From Hofstenia miamia (taxonomy: Eukaryota > Xenacoelomorpha > Acoela > Hofsteniidae): a DNA stretch of 64,000 nucleotides. The number at the start of each line of letters is the position of its first letter. Position 1 is the stretch's first letter. Position numbers and translations under genes: made by a program. The notes beneath the pieces are model-generated. The model was not told the origin of the DNA and did no database searches. It worked only from the letters and a program-made list of their open reading frames with translations. Below are positions 32,439 through 44,488 of the stretch, in pieces. Where the stretch lies: the NCBI GenBank assembly GCA_900660155.1, contig CABFPE010000047.1, forward strand, positions 323,534 through 387,533, in the 5' to 3' direction.

Positions 32439-32972
32439 TCAATGGTTCCAAAAATAAATGTATACCTTTAATCTTAAGTACGCATGCAGAATACAGCGAA
32501 CGGTAAAAGTTATTGCGATGGCTACTGAAAGAGGGTATAACTCATTATATTTTGCATAACATTCGGAAACTCTCTCTTCATATATGAAGATATTTACCAT
32601 ATTCTCAAAACTTTCATTAACTTCGTCCACACATTTTCCTATCGAATACAAAATGAAGCAGAGTATCAGCAATAAAATCAAGTACATCACAAACACAACC
32701 AGCATTATTATTGCCAATCTGGGCATCATATTTCGCTTTGCAACAGAGAATTCCATTACTCCTGATGCACAGCATGCTAAACAATAATGTACGGGTGGCG
32801 CAGAGCAAAACAAGCAGTAATCCTGCTGCCAGCCTTTTGCAAATATAACGTTTCGCGAATTTGCAACACTTGGGTTGGCCGTCATTTTGAAATACAAAAT
32901 AATGCGTTGCTGGTGCCATTCGGTGGCAGACAACAACAGAAAACAATACTTAATTTGTACAAAATTTTTCAC
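32439..32972 (-). CDS. PLAC8-like two-pass membrane protein (paralogue)
   Basis: 177 residues as read; the exon probably ends at 32466. Met30 (32885) may be the true start, since residues 1-29 have no counterpart in the paralogue. It has a Cys-rich block WQQDYCLFCSAPPVHYCLACC (48-68, compare WKKDICCW and MACCCP in the 16.3-kb gene), MEFSVAKR (73-80, compare LEYKIASK), helix 1 (86-110), a short 35-residue loop with two Cys, helix 2 (147-160), and RCILHAYLRLK (159-169). AAAG-GTATAC follows Lys169: the same phase-0 donor as the paralogue. The other gene's long charged loop is absent. Role unknown. Confidence 0.65.
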   Translation of the reverse strand: MKNFVQIKYCFLLLSATEWHQQRIILYFKMTANPSVANSRNVIFAKGWQQDYCLFCSAPPVHYCLACCASGVMEFSVAKRNMMPRLAIIMLVVFVMYLILLLILCFILYSIGKCVDEVNESFENMVNIFIYEERVSECYAKYNELYPLSVAIAITFTVRCILHAYLRLKVYIYFWNH

Positions 32973-34149
32973 TACGAAAATTGATTTTAGTATGTCATCT
33001 TTTATTCACTAAATGCTCGTGGAGTATAACTGAAGCCAATAATTGGGTAGTTCATTATTTCATAAGTATAAGTCAATCAACTTAGAAATAAAATATAGGA
33101 ATAGAAATTGTGAAGTATCTTTTTATAATTTCTGCATTGACATGATAAAACCATTAGTGATAATAATATAAAAAATATACCTCAAAGCAGTGAGATCGAG
33201 GACTTTGAAGTGGTAAAGAAGTTGCAGAGGGACTAAAATGAAGGAAATGCTTTCAAAACAAAGTAAGTGGTAATATTTAAGATTATAGAGATGGTGGGGA
33301 TAATGAGAATGAAGGCCTGGGAAATAAGTATAGCAGAGTAGGATAGAAGATATATATTCAAATAATCGATAAAAAATTATTTTATGGAAAATACTCGAAC
33401 ACAAAAGAAATTTGATAGAGATTAAAGCAAGTCTTTGATAATGGCAGCACCGGAACAAGTTCTTAGGTAACCAAAAATTGGCTAGAGAGAAAATTCATGG
33501 CAGACACTTAGGGAGTACTTCGCCTGTGAATAAAGTTGTCAAAAGGAAAAGATATATATATCCAAAATTAGCTGTTTTTTCTTGTGATATAAACTTTTCA
33601 GGCAACTGTAAGATAACAACTTCAACGCTTTGTTGTGGTTTACTACTTAGTTGATCGAAAACACGTGCAGCTTTGCTTGAATGTGAAATGTTTTTGCTTT
33701 CCCCTTCTTATGATCATTCAGTTTTCCAGTTTTTCATTTTCCAATAGGTTGTATGACTTAATATCTGTATTATGTAATATAGAATATTACTTCTTAGTGC
33801 ATAATAACTGGACAATTTCTTTCAATTATTTTTAGGAATGCGATACACAGGTCCTAATAAATTTTTTGAGGGTTATACCTTGGGATACATGTGCCCCAAC
33901 AGTCATATTTTTATTTGGGTGTTCCAAAGGTCTTTTGAATATATTTGTAGGGCTAAAAAGGGAAGTGAGCCAAGCGTATTCAACCAATCAATTTATACCT
34001 AAAATGTTTACTGAAATGTGTCTTATCCTCATAATTATACATAGTTTCGAATAAATATTTTCATATATATATATTTATATATATATATATATATATAAAT
34101 TATAATTGACCATAAATTATTATATTTTCAGAATTATCTTTCACAATAT
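32973..34149. other. AT-rich intergenic
   Basis: No gene recognised; (AT)n at about 34062-34097. Confidence 0.45.
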
Positions 34150-35535
34150 CAAGAAATGTTAAGGAACTAGAGACACTGATGATGATTCCTTTTCAGATAG
34201 TCGCACAGAAAGTAGCACAGAAGTGAAAATAATGATGCATCTAGTACTGATGCCAATGATGATTCAGATAGCACTGATACTAAAAAGGTCAAAATGAGAG
34301 ATGAAACTTCATTCTTTTCGGAACAACCAAAAAATTTTGACACAAAATGTGACATTCAATAGTTGAAAGGCGGAATTGTGCTACTTGATTGTTATCATTC
34401 AGCCTCACATCCGAAGATATTTTCAAAATTGTTTCCCAAAACCTTCCTTATATTTATAACTCAAGATAGATCGAGTATGAAAAAGTATTTACCACTAAAC
34501 CCCGGAAGATAAGGCATAAGGATATCGGTTCGTAGTGATTCGCACTTAGTGCTTAGAGAAACGGTTGCCACAAAGTTATGCTCTTCAATCCAAGACAAAG
34601 ATGTCTCACTCTGCTTTGATCGCTTCTTTTCTCCTGTGAAATTATTTGTCACTTTAAGATATTCAGTTGAAGGGACTTATATGTCAAACAGAAAGCACAT
34701 CCCAACGTTTGATGGGAATCTTTGTAGAGGTCAGTACGAATTTCTGTCTAATAATGCAGGCTTACTTGCTTCCCTATGGCAAGATAGAAACCATGTATAT
34801 GTCATGAAAAATTGTCATAAGCCTGAAAAAAATGGTGAAGCAAAAAAATAAAGATGGTTCACAAAGCAATTTAGAATGTCCTACTGCTATTTCCTTTTAT
34901 AACCATTTCATGGGTGGGGTAGACCGGAATAATATTCTGAGAAACACTTATATCTTATAGAAGAACAGCACCAAATGGTGGAAACGAATTTAAGATGAAA
35001 TTCAACATAAAGATACAGCACTTTATGTAAAATTGCTGAAGAATTGATTGGGACAGCATGGTGGAGACAAATTGCAAGAAAAGAGCAAAAATGAATGGGA
35101 GACCTAGCAAGAGAGCTAATATAATATCTGTTGTAGGAAGTCATCTTCCAATATAAGAAGAAGATGTTCAAGATGTGCCTTATCACAAAGGGAAACATAG
35201 ACCAAATTTCTTTGTAGGTCATGCAAAAACCTTTATGCATTGAATGCTTTGCATTAATTTCCATGTAATCACAATATAAATAGACATTTAATAATTACTA
35301 ATGTGCGTGGAATGCCTTGTATCACATGTAATCATAATAAAAACAGGAAGTTATAGTTTTTATATTTTTTTACAATCATCTTTAGTAAGATTGTTGGGAT
35401 ACATATGTCGAATAACAAAATTATAATTAATAAATTAGTTTTCCATGCATAGAACTAAAGTTTTTAAATAGATTTATTAAAAATTAACTTAAGATTAATT
35501 TCCATTTACTAGGAATAAAACCCGTTGTGAAAGGG
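34150..35535 (+). mobile_element. Second piggyBac remnant
   Basis: The order is typical: an acidic Ser/Asp-rich N-terminal stretch (34160-34280), then the distal DDE region (FDRFFSPVKLFVTL at about 34617, where DNFFTS would be expected), MGGVDRNNILR (about 34910-34950), and a Cys finger RRRCSRCALSQRET...FLCRSCKNLY ending at 35257. The section with the first two catalytic Asp is missing, and stops break the rest. The right end reads, in reverse complement, CCCTTTCACAACGGG directly inside TTAA (35536-35539). The left end was not found. It is a different family from the 25.8-kb element, judging from its end sequence. Confidence 0.75.
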
Positions 35536-35539
35536 TTAA

Positions 35540-36330
35540 GTCCAACTTATCATTGATTAACGTACAAATTTTATAGCAATCTTTGATGTAAAACGCTTAC
35601 TTACAAATGTTCTAGATAAAACTTTAAACAAATCACATCCTAAGATTAATTCCAGGAATCGACGCTTTAATTAATTGTTGAATTTTGTTTTTCGTAACTT
35701 AAAATGAATATTTAATGAAAAATGAAACCATTTTTGAGCAAATAGAGGAGATGGCAATGGGATCACCACTAGGGCAAATATGAGATATAGATAGCTCAAA
35801 ATACCACATTTTTGCTATATTTATAAAACCAAAATTTCAGGAGCTTTTGAAAAATTGCTTAAAAGAATGCTTACAAAATTAAGATGTACTAGAAACATAC
35901 AAATATCCATCCTTACATTCAATTTCATTGATATTGGGACTCCTGCATAAAGATTACATTAATCAAATGCTGCGACTCATTCGTATTATACAAGAATTCC
36001 TTCATTTTAGCAGCATTTAATCAAATTAATATCTAAACTATATAAATTTTGGAAAATAATTGCTATCTACATCGAATGAGATGAAAAAATACATTGGCCA
36101 AGGCACAACAATGAAGTACAAAGCCCAAGTTAAAAAAACCAGGCCCAACCCAAATACAATGACACCTAGCCTTAGCACTTATGAAAAACGTTAAAATAAT
36201 GTATGCAATTGGAAGACAACATTTGAAAATTTTTTTAACCTAAAATTACAAAAAAAATGAAACACCTGACTTTTTTGCTTAATTAGAGTTTAATTACTTT
36301 TACTTTCATTGAATACATCAAGTTTCTTCC
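35540..36330. other. AT-rich intergenic
   Basis: Nothing recognised. Confidence 0.45.
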
Positions 36331-36783
36331 TTAGACTATTCTTATGCCAGCATTATAAAATTTTTTTGCTATTGTGAAATTGCACTTACAATGCTGAATA
36401 CCTTTCACATAATGCCTTCCAAAATTGTATTTTGATTTTGTATCTATAAAAAATATATAATTTCCAAATATAGGCCTATAAATAACACGGTGTGGCATTA
36501 AATTTTGTTGATCAAATTTTTTCACTGTTTCAGTCATTTTTGGATGAGAATTACGAATTCGAATGTCATTTTACATGGAAAATCACACTTTTTCAGTTGT
36601 TTGTATTCTAAATTTTAGAAAGCCTGCATTACTTTGCTCAGTTAATGTCTTGGACACGCATTGGACCATTGAAATTATACCTTCTCTACCATAATTTTCC
36701 CACAATAATTCATTAAGCTCAGTTTCACTGTCATGACGAGTCACATTGAGTATTAGGATTGAATAAAATTTATTGACACACAT
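36331..36783 (-). pseudogene. Unrecognised decayed coding stretch
   Basis: Two open frames in the same phase (36583-36783 and 36331-36537) are separated by about 15 codons holding two stops. The reading has protein-like composition: VTRHDSETELNELLWENYGR, EGIISMVQCVSKTLTEQSNA, then HRVIYRPIFGNYIFFIDTKS. I do not recognise the family. It may be a broken host gene, a short-intron gene or a transposon remnant. No neighbouring exons could be supported. Confidence 0.3.
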
Positions 36784-37980
36784 TCATGCACCTTGTATAT
36801 AACATAACGACCATGCTCTGTGCATATGACAAAATCATTCATGTCTTCTCTGGAAGTAACAGCTGCTTATAAATGAATTCATTCTGTTACATCAGTTGAT
36901 ATTATATTCTGAAAACCCATTACAAATATAGGCTTAAGGCAAATGACATATTCTGAAGTATATTAAAAATGTTTGGGTATTAAATTTTGACACCTAAGTA
37001 ATATATTCCAGCTGCCATACAATTGTTATAGTCTTGGCGAGTTAAATATCACCAACCTTTGTCTATTCTTCATGTTTAGCAGGAGTTGAGAAACCGCAAT
37101 AGCGACTGGTATTTTTTGTCTTTGAAGAAGGAATTTTCTCGCATATCTGCTATCAACTCATCTTGTGAATCTGTACCTTACAGCAATTATCTTCAATACT
37201 TAAATGTCTTGATATTAAAGAACGCATGTCCAACTTACAAAAAATAGTCAAGAACAGGGGGACCAATTTGATGGTGGATTTTGTAATACAAATTCTCAAG
37301 ATCTACACTACTTTTCTCAAAAGGATTGGAATTCATTAGTTGCAAGGCTAAATGTTAGCATGAAACAAAATGGAATTTTCTTTGCTAAATTGAGGAAATG
37401 AGACATTGTTAGTGATGATGTCTGTTAAAATTCATTTTCTAAAATGTCAATTGTATGTTTCTCTTAAAAATTTTGATTGTTTAGTGATAAAAATGGTTTT
37501 TTTTCTAAAACATATTGAAATCTGCAGATTTGGGAGTATAATTTGGTCTCATATAGTTTCTTTAAGTTCAGATCAATGAAAGCAATCTATTTATTAGTTA
37601 TTTGATCACTAAAAAATGCTTGCTGAAAGCTAAGATTCTTAGTCTTGATAATATCTCAATTACAGCAATCAGAAAATGATCAAATTTAGAGTATATTTTG
37701 GCCTCATGGGCTTTGGATGAACAGAAAACATCACCTGATATTAAAATCAAAATATAATTAAATGTCCATATGCAATTTTAAAATTCATTTGAGGATTTTT
37801 GGAATCTCAATTATAATACAATTTCCGATTTGTATATTCAATAATCTATTTAGGCCATAAATTTAATTTCATGATATTTTCTAAAGTGTTGTTTCTACCG
37901 TGAAAATGACATCAATTTCGTTTTTTAGCAATATCAAATTGAGCAGAAACCCCGAAAAAATGTACGCAACTAAGAAAATT
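36784..37980. other. AT-rich intergenic
   Basis: Nothing recognised. Confidence 0.45.
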
Positions 37981-37981
37981 G

Positions 37982-38203
37982 TTTTTGTCACACAGTTTAA
38001 TTATAGCCCTGTCCCAAATCCCTTCCCCAACCTCAACATTAACACAAACCATAACCCTAACCCTAAACTAAGCCAACCCACACCTTAGTCCTAACCCTAA
38101 CCCTAAACCATGCTCTAAGCAATATGTAGAAAAATATGCAAATTTATTATTAATATTGTACTCAACTAATAAAAAAATGTTTTTTTGTCACACAGTGTAA
38201 TTA
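37982..38203. repeat. Internal telomere-like repeats bounded by a direct repeat
   Basis: CCCTAA units cluster at 38051-38066 and 38090-38108, with degenerate C-rich copies from about 38010. The stretch is bounded by tttttgtcacacagtttaat plus ta (37982-38003) and the same 22 bases with one g/t difference (38182-38203), exactly 200 bp apart. This matches the TTAGGG-type animal telomere repeat on the opposite strand. It could be a break-repair insertion or a subterminal sequence of an element. Confidence 0.75.
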
Positions 38204-39190
38204 GTGATACTGAAATATGTAATGTTTTTTAACATTCGAATGTATAAATATGCTTCACAGCCAGTGATTACCTCATTGATTATTCGTTTAAAGGATTTTT
38301 TACTTTGTTTGTTGAAGTTAATTTCCTTAAATGCCAATCCGATTAACGCATGTTGCAGTACTACTATGTGAAACATGCATCCCAAGAGACAAAGCGCATT
38401 GAAAACCAATTAGACAATCAATTGCTCTTCAATGATCTCAGCGGAGAGGCTCATCCAACAGGACATTGAAGATTTAGAAATAGGGAATAAAATACTTATT
38501 TGTTCATTTAGTAAATGCAGTTATAGCTCCATTATTAAATAAAATTATTACTTAGACACAGAAGGAGCCTTTTTAGTGCATGCGCAAGAGACAGACAGCA
38601 ATTAATGTCATGACAAGAATGAGAGAAAGTCAGCAACTGATAAGAGACAGGATATAGTACCGGTACCTATTGTGTGAAAATACAAATGGTTCTTGGTAAA
38701 CTTACTGAGAATGAATATTCATCAAGTTTTAAAAGCATTTTGCGTAAAACTACTTGGAAAACTGTAATTTTATGTAAATAACGCCAACTATAATATATAT
38801 TTTTCATAGTCATACCAATAACGACCTATAATATTTGCATACTACCGGACCCTACTGCTGCAGTGCATCAGATTTCAAACCATAGTTTTATACTATATAA
38901 GATTAACCTTACCTGATTCATGTGACTTAAATTTACGAATAGTTTTGTCTACATTATCGAAACAATCCATTTCAACCTGATTAAAAAAAATTGAATATTT
39001 TTGGACACAAATATAGGTTTGGAAATATGGTCACAAAAAGTGAAAAAAATATTCGTGTTTCGGAAACCGAAAGGGGCCGTCGGCCTAAATCTTCCCTAGC
39101 CAACCAACCAACCAAGCCAAGGGTCGAAACTGAAGGACTGGGCTGGACTAATAATGGGCAGGCACGTTAACCATCAAGACAAAGGAAGGT
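38204..39190. other. Intergenic
   Basis: No gene recognised. A short (CCAA)n run (accaaccaaccaagcc, about 39100-39117) lies next to the GC-rich repeat. Confidence 0.45.
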
Positions 39191-39199
39191 GATACAGTG

Positions 39200-39670
39200 T
39201 GTACTTTGTATTTGTTGGGGTGGCGACTGTCATGGAGCCTGTCTGTTTGTTGTGTTGAAGATAGACAGCGATGCAGTGGAAACATTGCTAGCAAGACTGC
39301 TGCTGTTGTTCATGGAGCAGAAAAGTCAGTCTATTTTCTTCTGGCCTATGGGCGTTTGCAGTGCCTTGTGCAAGGCAACTTTGCTGCATTAGGTCTTTTG
39401 TTGAATGGAGCAGGCGCTCAATTAGTTACCACCGTTAAAAGCCTTGGTTGGTCAAAGATAGTGACCGTAACCATCTCGACTGAAGTTCAGCATTTGGCTT
39501 CACTCCGCTGATCAGACTAAACACAAATCAACGCTCTATGTGTCAGGGGCTGCCAGAGGATTCTCATGAAAAAGCCGGCCTTGGTAATATATTTCTAGCG
39601 TTAGGTCTGGACTTGGATCATGGCTTTACCCACTGTTAAGGATATGAACTGGTAGAGTAACCCCGATTCG
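39200..39670 (-). repeat. GC-rich dispersed repeat, copy 2 (inverted)
   Basis: Read on the minus strand from 39670 it opens cggggttactctaccag and shares ordered blocks with 18296-18600, including tgatcagcggagtgaagcc and gaccaaccaaggct. The plus-strand open frame at 39197-39511 is not preserved in copy 1. It is more diverged than one would expect for a young repeat, yet still GC-rich in AT-rich surroundings. Confidence 0.65.
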
Positions 39671-40174
39671 TGTTCTTGAAGATCATGAAACTATCGAATC
39701 TCAATCAACCAGTCCTAATTTTAGGGTTTGGAACAAGTCTTAAATTTGTACGTAGTTGGTTGAATTTTATATTTTTTCTTTACATATTAATGTTTATATA
39801 AACAAAAATTCATGACAATATGTAATATTCTAACAGAAATCCATTCAAAGAATGCATTCCGGTATCCCATATCAATAGAATAGTGAAAAAGCTCACATTA
39901 TTTATGGCATTTCTTCAAAGTGACTTTATGGCTTTCTAACCATAACTTTGCATTGATTAATGTTGCCATTTGAAACATTTTTATATTTCCTTGAGTAGGT
40001 TATGCCCTGATAGTGCTCTCTGGTAAATGTACAAAATTTTATGTATTTGTCTATTTGACAACAATAAAATGAAACATTGATTTTTTATCAAAGTTAGGTA
40101 CAGAGAGTTCACACATAGAGCATGCATAATCTTAGTGGCTTCCACTAACAATGACATTATTCCATGCTCCTGTA

Positions 40175-40218
<44 letters not shown>

Positions 40219-40948
40219 CATTAAGTGATGCACTCTTTCTTGTTCTCCACTCCGACGAAATGCTCATTCATAGTCCCACTACATCTCGAAGAACAAATCG
40301 CAAGCAGTCACTTTTGCATTTTTCGAAGATAGTTATGCTATCCTTAAGGCTTTCAAGCTAAGCCAAAATTAATTGAAGGTATAATATATATATCTGATTA
40401 TTCTGTATATGCAAGAGTTTTTAATCCTAATAGTTCCATAAACATCGAAGGCTCAACAAATCAGTCGAAACTTGATACATGTTTTCCTTATGATGCAATA
40501 TTTCAAGAAATCCAAAATGATGCATATATGTCATTCTTGGGTAGGTCTTTTGTGTCCTGGTTTTCACGCGCTGTTGTTTAACACTACTGAATAAAGTCAT
40601 TAAGTTTGAAATATTGAGCCTTGGTCAGCCAAAAGCAGCTGAAAGAAAAATAGCGACATAATTATTAGCTTTGTTTGATGCCTAATTGGAAAAACACTTA
40701 GACGATCATTTTTGCAAGGGCCATTTTTTAAAGGCGGCATATTTTGAAAATGTTGTTATATGGGCACTGATAGACCCTTCTAAGTTGATTTAGCAGATAA
40801 TAACAACATAGATTTTGTGATTGTATATAACTGCTTGTGATCTCTAAGTAAACACCTGTAGTGAAAAAATATAGGTGGTAGCTACACCACTAAGTTCTCA
40901 AGGTACTAATGTGGAAATAACTTGGCCACACTACTGAATTTATATTAT

Positions 40949-40983
<35 letters not shown>

Positions 40984-41626
40984 ATATTATTAATTAATAG
41001 ACTATTGCATATTGCTATATCACGAGATGAATTGACATAGTCAAATTTCAAACTATTTAACTATATTTCTAGAAAATATAAGTTTTGGTTTTCTATACAT
41101 AGAGTTTTTTGCACAACTGTAATGAGCTTTTCATTTTATGAATGAATTTCAATTTTTGGATGCCTTTGTTGATATAGTTTATATTTGTGTGATTACTAAA
41201 ATACATTAGATCGAAAAAATTTCCATTATAAAGCAATATTAATATTTACATTTATGTGGTATTTACTCTCAATTTGCACTGAAAAATAAATAAGCAAGTA
41301 AATCGCAAATGAGTTTGCAGACGGGCAGTTGCCGGCACTGGCGCGATCGGTACATATTTCCATCTCTGGTAACAACAAAACCAAAACATATCTACTTTGT
41401 TTTTTTGTAGGTAAACCCAACTGGAACAGTTTAAAAATTGGGGGCTTTCGTTTTTGTAGACGTAGTTCATGAGTCAAATTGTTTTTTTGAATATGTAAGT
41501 ACAGGTTATAAAAATCTCTCAGCGTTGATACGTATTAAGAAAACATGATCATATGTGATCTTTGACATTTGAGAATACATGTCAATTACGTTTTTAGTTA
41601 CTATATAATATTCATTACAATTGTTT
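39671..41626. other. Intergenic with (AT)n tracts; upstream flank of the CHGN-family gene
   Basis: (AT)n runs at about 40178-40214 and 40941-40983 (the latter as two mirrored arms). No gene recognised; the region just before 41627 is presumably promoter/5' UTR of the next gene, without a clear TATA or initiator. Confidence 0.4.
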
Positions 41627-42181
41627 ATGGTTAAACAAATTTATTTGCGACGTGTCAATATGAGACTAGTAAATTGGTTCAGGTATTTTTTATCTTTTAA
41701 TATAGGGATCGCATTGGCACTATACCTTAATGCATATTTTCAGGTGAGTTTATTAAGTTCACTCTATGCATACATATATCTGACACTAAATAATTTGGTG
41801 ATGCGTATATCTGAGGCTAACGAAGAACTATTTGTCTAACTCCAATTTTAAACGGAATTCTTCAAAATTTTTGTTTATGCACTATTTGCAATATCTAGCC
41901 ATAAATAATAAATGTTAACTAAAAATACTACTTTCTTCACAACAATTGGTGACGAGCGCTAAATATTTTTGGAATATGTGACAAATGGTGCTTGATAATA
42001 ATTTGTGCATTTTAAGGCAATATATATATATATATATATATATATATNNNNNNNNNNNNNNNNNNNNNNNNNNNNNNNNNNNNNNNNNNNNNNNNNNNNN
42101 NNNNNNNNNNNNNNNNNNNNNNNNNNNNNNNNNNNNNNNNNNNNNNNNNNNNNNNNNNNNNNNNNNNNNNNNNNNNNNNNN

Positions 42182-42220
<39 letters not shown>

Positions 42221-44449
42221 TAGTGTTGGATCCAGTTAATCCTGTCAGGTTAAAACCAATTAAACCGGTCTGGTCATCTGGTCAGGTTAAAGCCGGTCAA
42301 TCAAATTAAAATCCTGTTAAGAAATTCTATTTTTGATATTCAAAATATTTTGATTACAAGGATTGTGTATTAAAAAACTATAGAAATTGTGGGAAGGGGT
42401 GTAAATATTCCTATTGTTGCAATTCTAGTCCTAGTCTAAATTTTTTAAATTTATAAAATTCCAATACCTGCTAACTATTTTAAAAATTTCACATTTGTTG
42501 GAAAAAGATTTATCAATTTCAGCACGTTAAAATTCAGCTTGTTGTTGCTACATAGACTAAATTTCAATTCATTTATAAATTTCAAAATTTTTTACATAAT
42601 CATTTCTAATTAACACCATTTTGCGTATGACCACATATCTTTTCTCTATTAAACTTTGATAGACTACGGTCATTTTCAATAATGCTTTAAAAATATCTCA
42701 TATCTATAAGAATTACGAAGCAGAGATGGAATTGGGCGGGCCAACCCATAGGGAAGAATGGGCAATTTTTTTCAAAAATAAGGCAAAAACCCTGTCGAGT
42801 TGTGAAAAACTGAACCAAAAAATTGCCCATTTCAGAGATTATAAGATAGTTTCCTGCTTGATAAAACTAGGAAATTTGTCACATTTTGAAAAAAATTATT
42901 ATCATGAAGCTTTAGCCTTTGGTGAAAGTTGATTCTATTTAATAATGACAATAAGATCTTTTTGATATTATTTGTCGTATATATGCTTGGCAATTACAGT
43001 GGAAAGAGTCCAAATGCCCTTGCATAAATACAAATATATTGCATAAAATATTAAATTTCATATTAAATTTCATTTTGCTATCATGTTTTTACTATACATT
43101 TGCATTATGCTTATTAGATTTTCTATTAGTCCGGTAGCAATAGTAGATGACATTTGAAAAAATGATTTTTTAGTTTATGAGCAGTAAGGCATTTGAAATA
43201 TTTGGTGTTAGGTGGTGTGGTGTAATGTTGTGAAAATTTTCAAAAAACGAAATATAAGGCAATAGGGTATCGGACATATATTTGGAGCAGAATTATTTTG
43301 CTTTTGGAAATTTGGGGCATTAGAATATAATACTTGGTGCAATATGGGGAAGATGTCAACTCGTGAATATGGGGCAGGAAAACAAAATAAACACCTGCCC
43401 ACATCCATCTTTTTTATGAAGGCGATCTCTACATATATATATATATAAGTAAGTACTATGGGTTTTCTACTGAGAGCCAGAGTTGGAATTGGGCCAATTT
43501 TTTCGGGCCCGGCCCAGCCCGCCTCAAATTACTTTTTTTGTCACTGATAGTGTTTCTTTGGCTCATAGAACCCCATACTAGACTATGAATTTGATTGGAT
43601 AATTCTAATTGCATTGTTAACCTTAATAAAATAAACGTGCCCTACAAGGGCAGAGACCTACGAGATAAGGAGTTCAACAGTCCTGGAGCAGATGTGAAAC
43701 CCTCCAGTAAATGATTGCGTTTAGCTTCCAAATAGTATTGAATGAGCATTTTCACAAATTTTGCCTATGAAAACAAAAATTTTCTACTTTATATTAAATT
43801 TCTGCTTAAAAATTTTTGTGACTTTTGTTGGTTTCTTCTTAAAATTGTTAAACGCTTTCATCTCACAAAAATGTGAAGTCCCAAAAGTCTGAGGTCAGTC
43901 GCGTATTTTTATAAATTATAGTGCTTATTATTTAATCCTTTGCTTATGCATAAAAGACCTAGCCTGACAAAACTTTAGGTCCAACCCGATTAAACTCTGA
44001 TGAGCGCCCGCGACCACCGATTTTCCTTACATTTAGTGCCAACGAGCAGTTCGGCTGGTTAATGTCAAAAAAATCACAAATTGAATATGCGTGATGGCTT
44101 TGGGATTCATTTAATAGCTACACACCAAATTTGGGCTCCAGGGGATCAGTTCTCAAAAATATATATAAAAATTTAAAAAAATTAAAAAATTGTAAAAAAA
44201 ATCGATTTATTGACCATTTCACCAATTATAAATGTGTGTTTTTAAATTAATTTTTATATTTTCATTAAATTCGGTCGTTTTGGCATAGCTGATACTATTT
44301 TCTGGTCGATTTTAGCAGTTTTTTCTATTAAAAATTAGGTCCAGTTCCGGCCATATCAAAAATGCTTATTTCAGCCCGAATATGTCCGATTTTGGATCTG
44401 GTAAATGATAGTTGCTTTCTGCAAAAATTCTCATTGATATTTTACAGTA

Positions 44450-44488
<39 letters not shown>

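Noticed and set aside
41985-42239. Open frames running through N bases and (AT)n
   Set aside because: They cross an assembly gap and a microsatellite; not evidence of coding.
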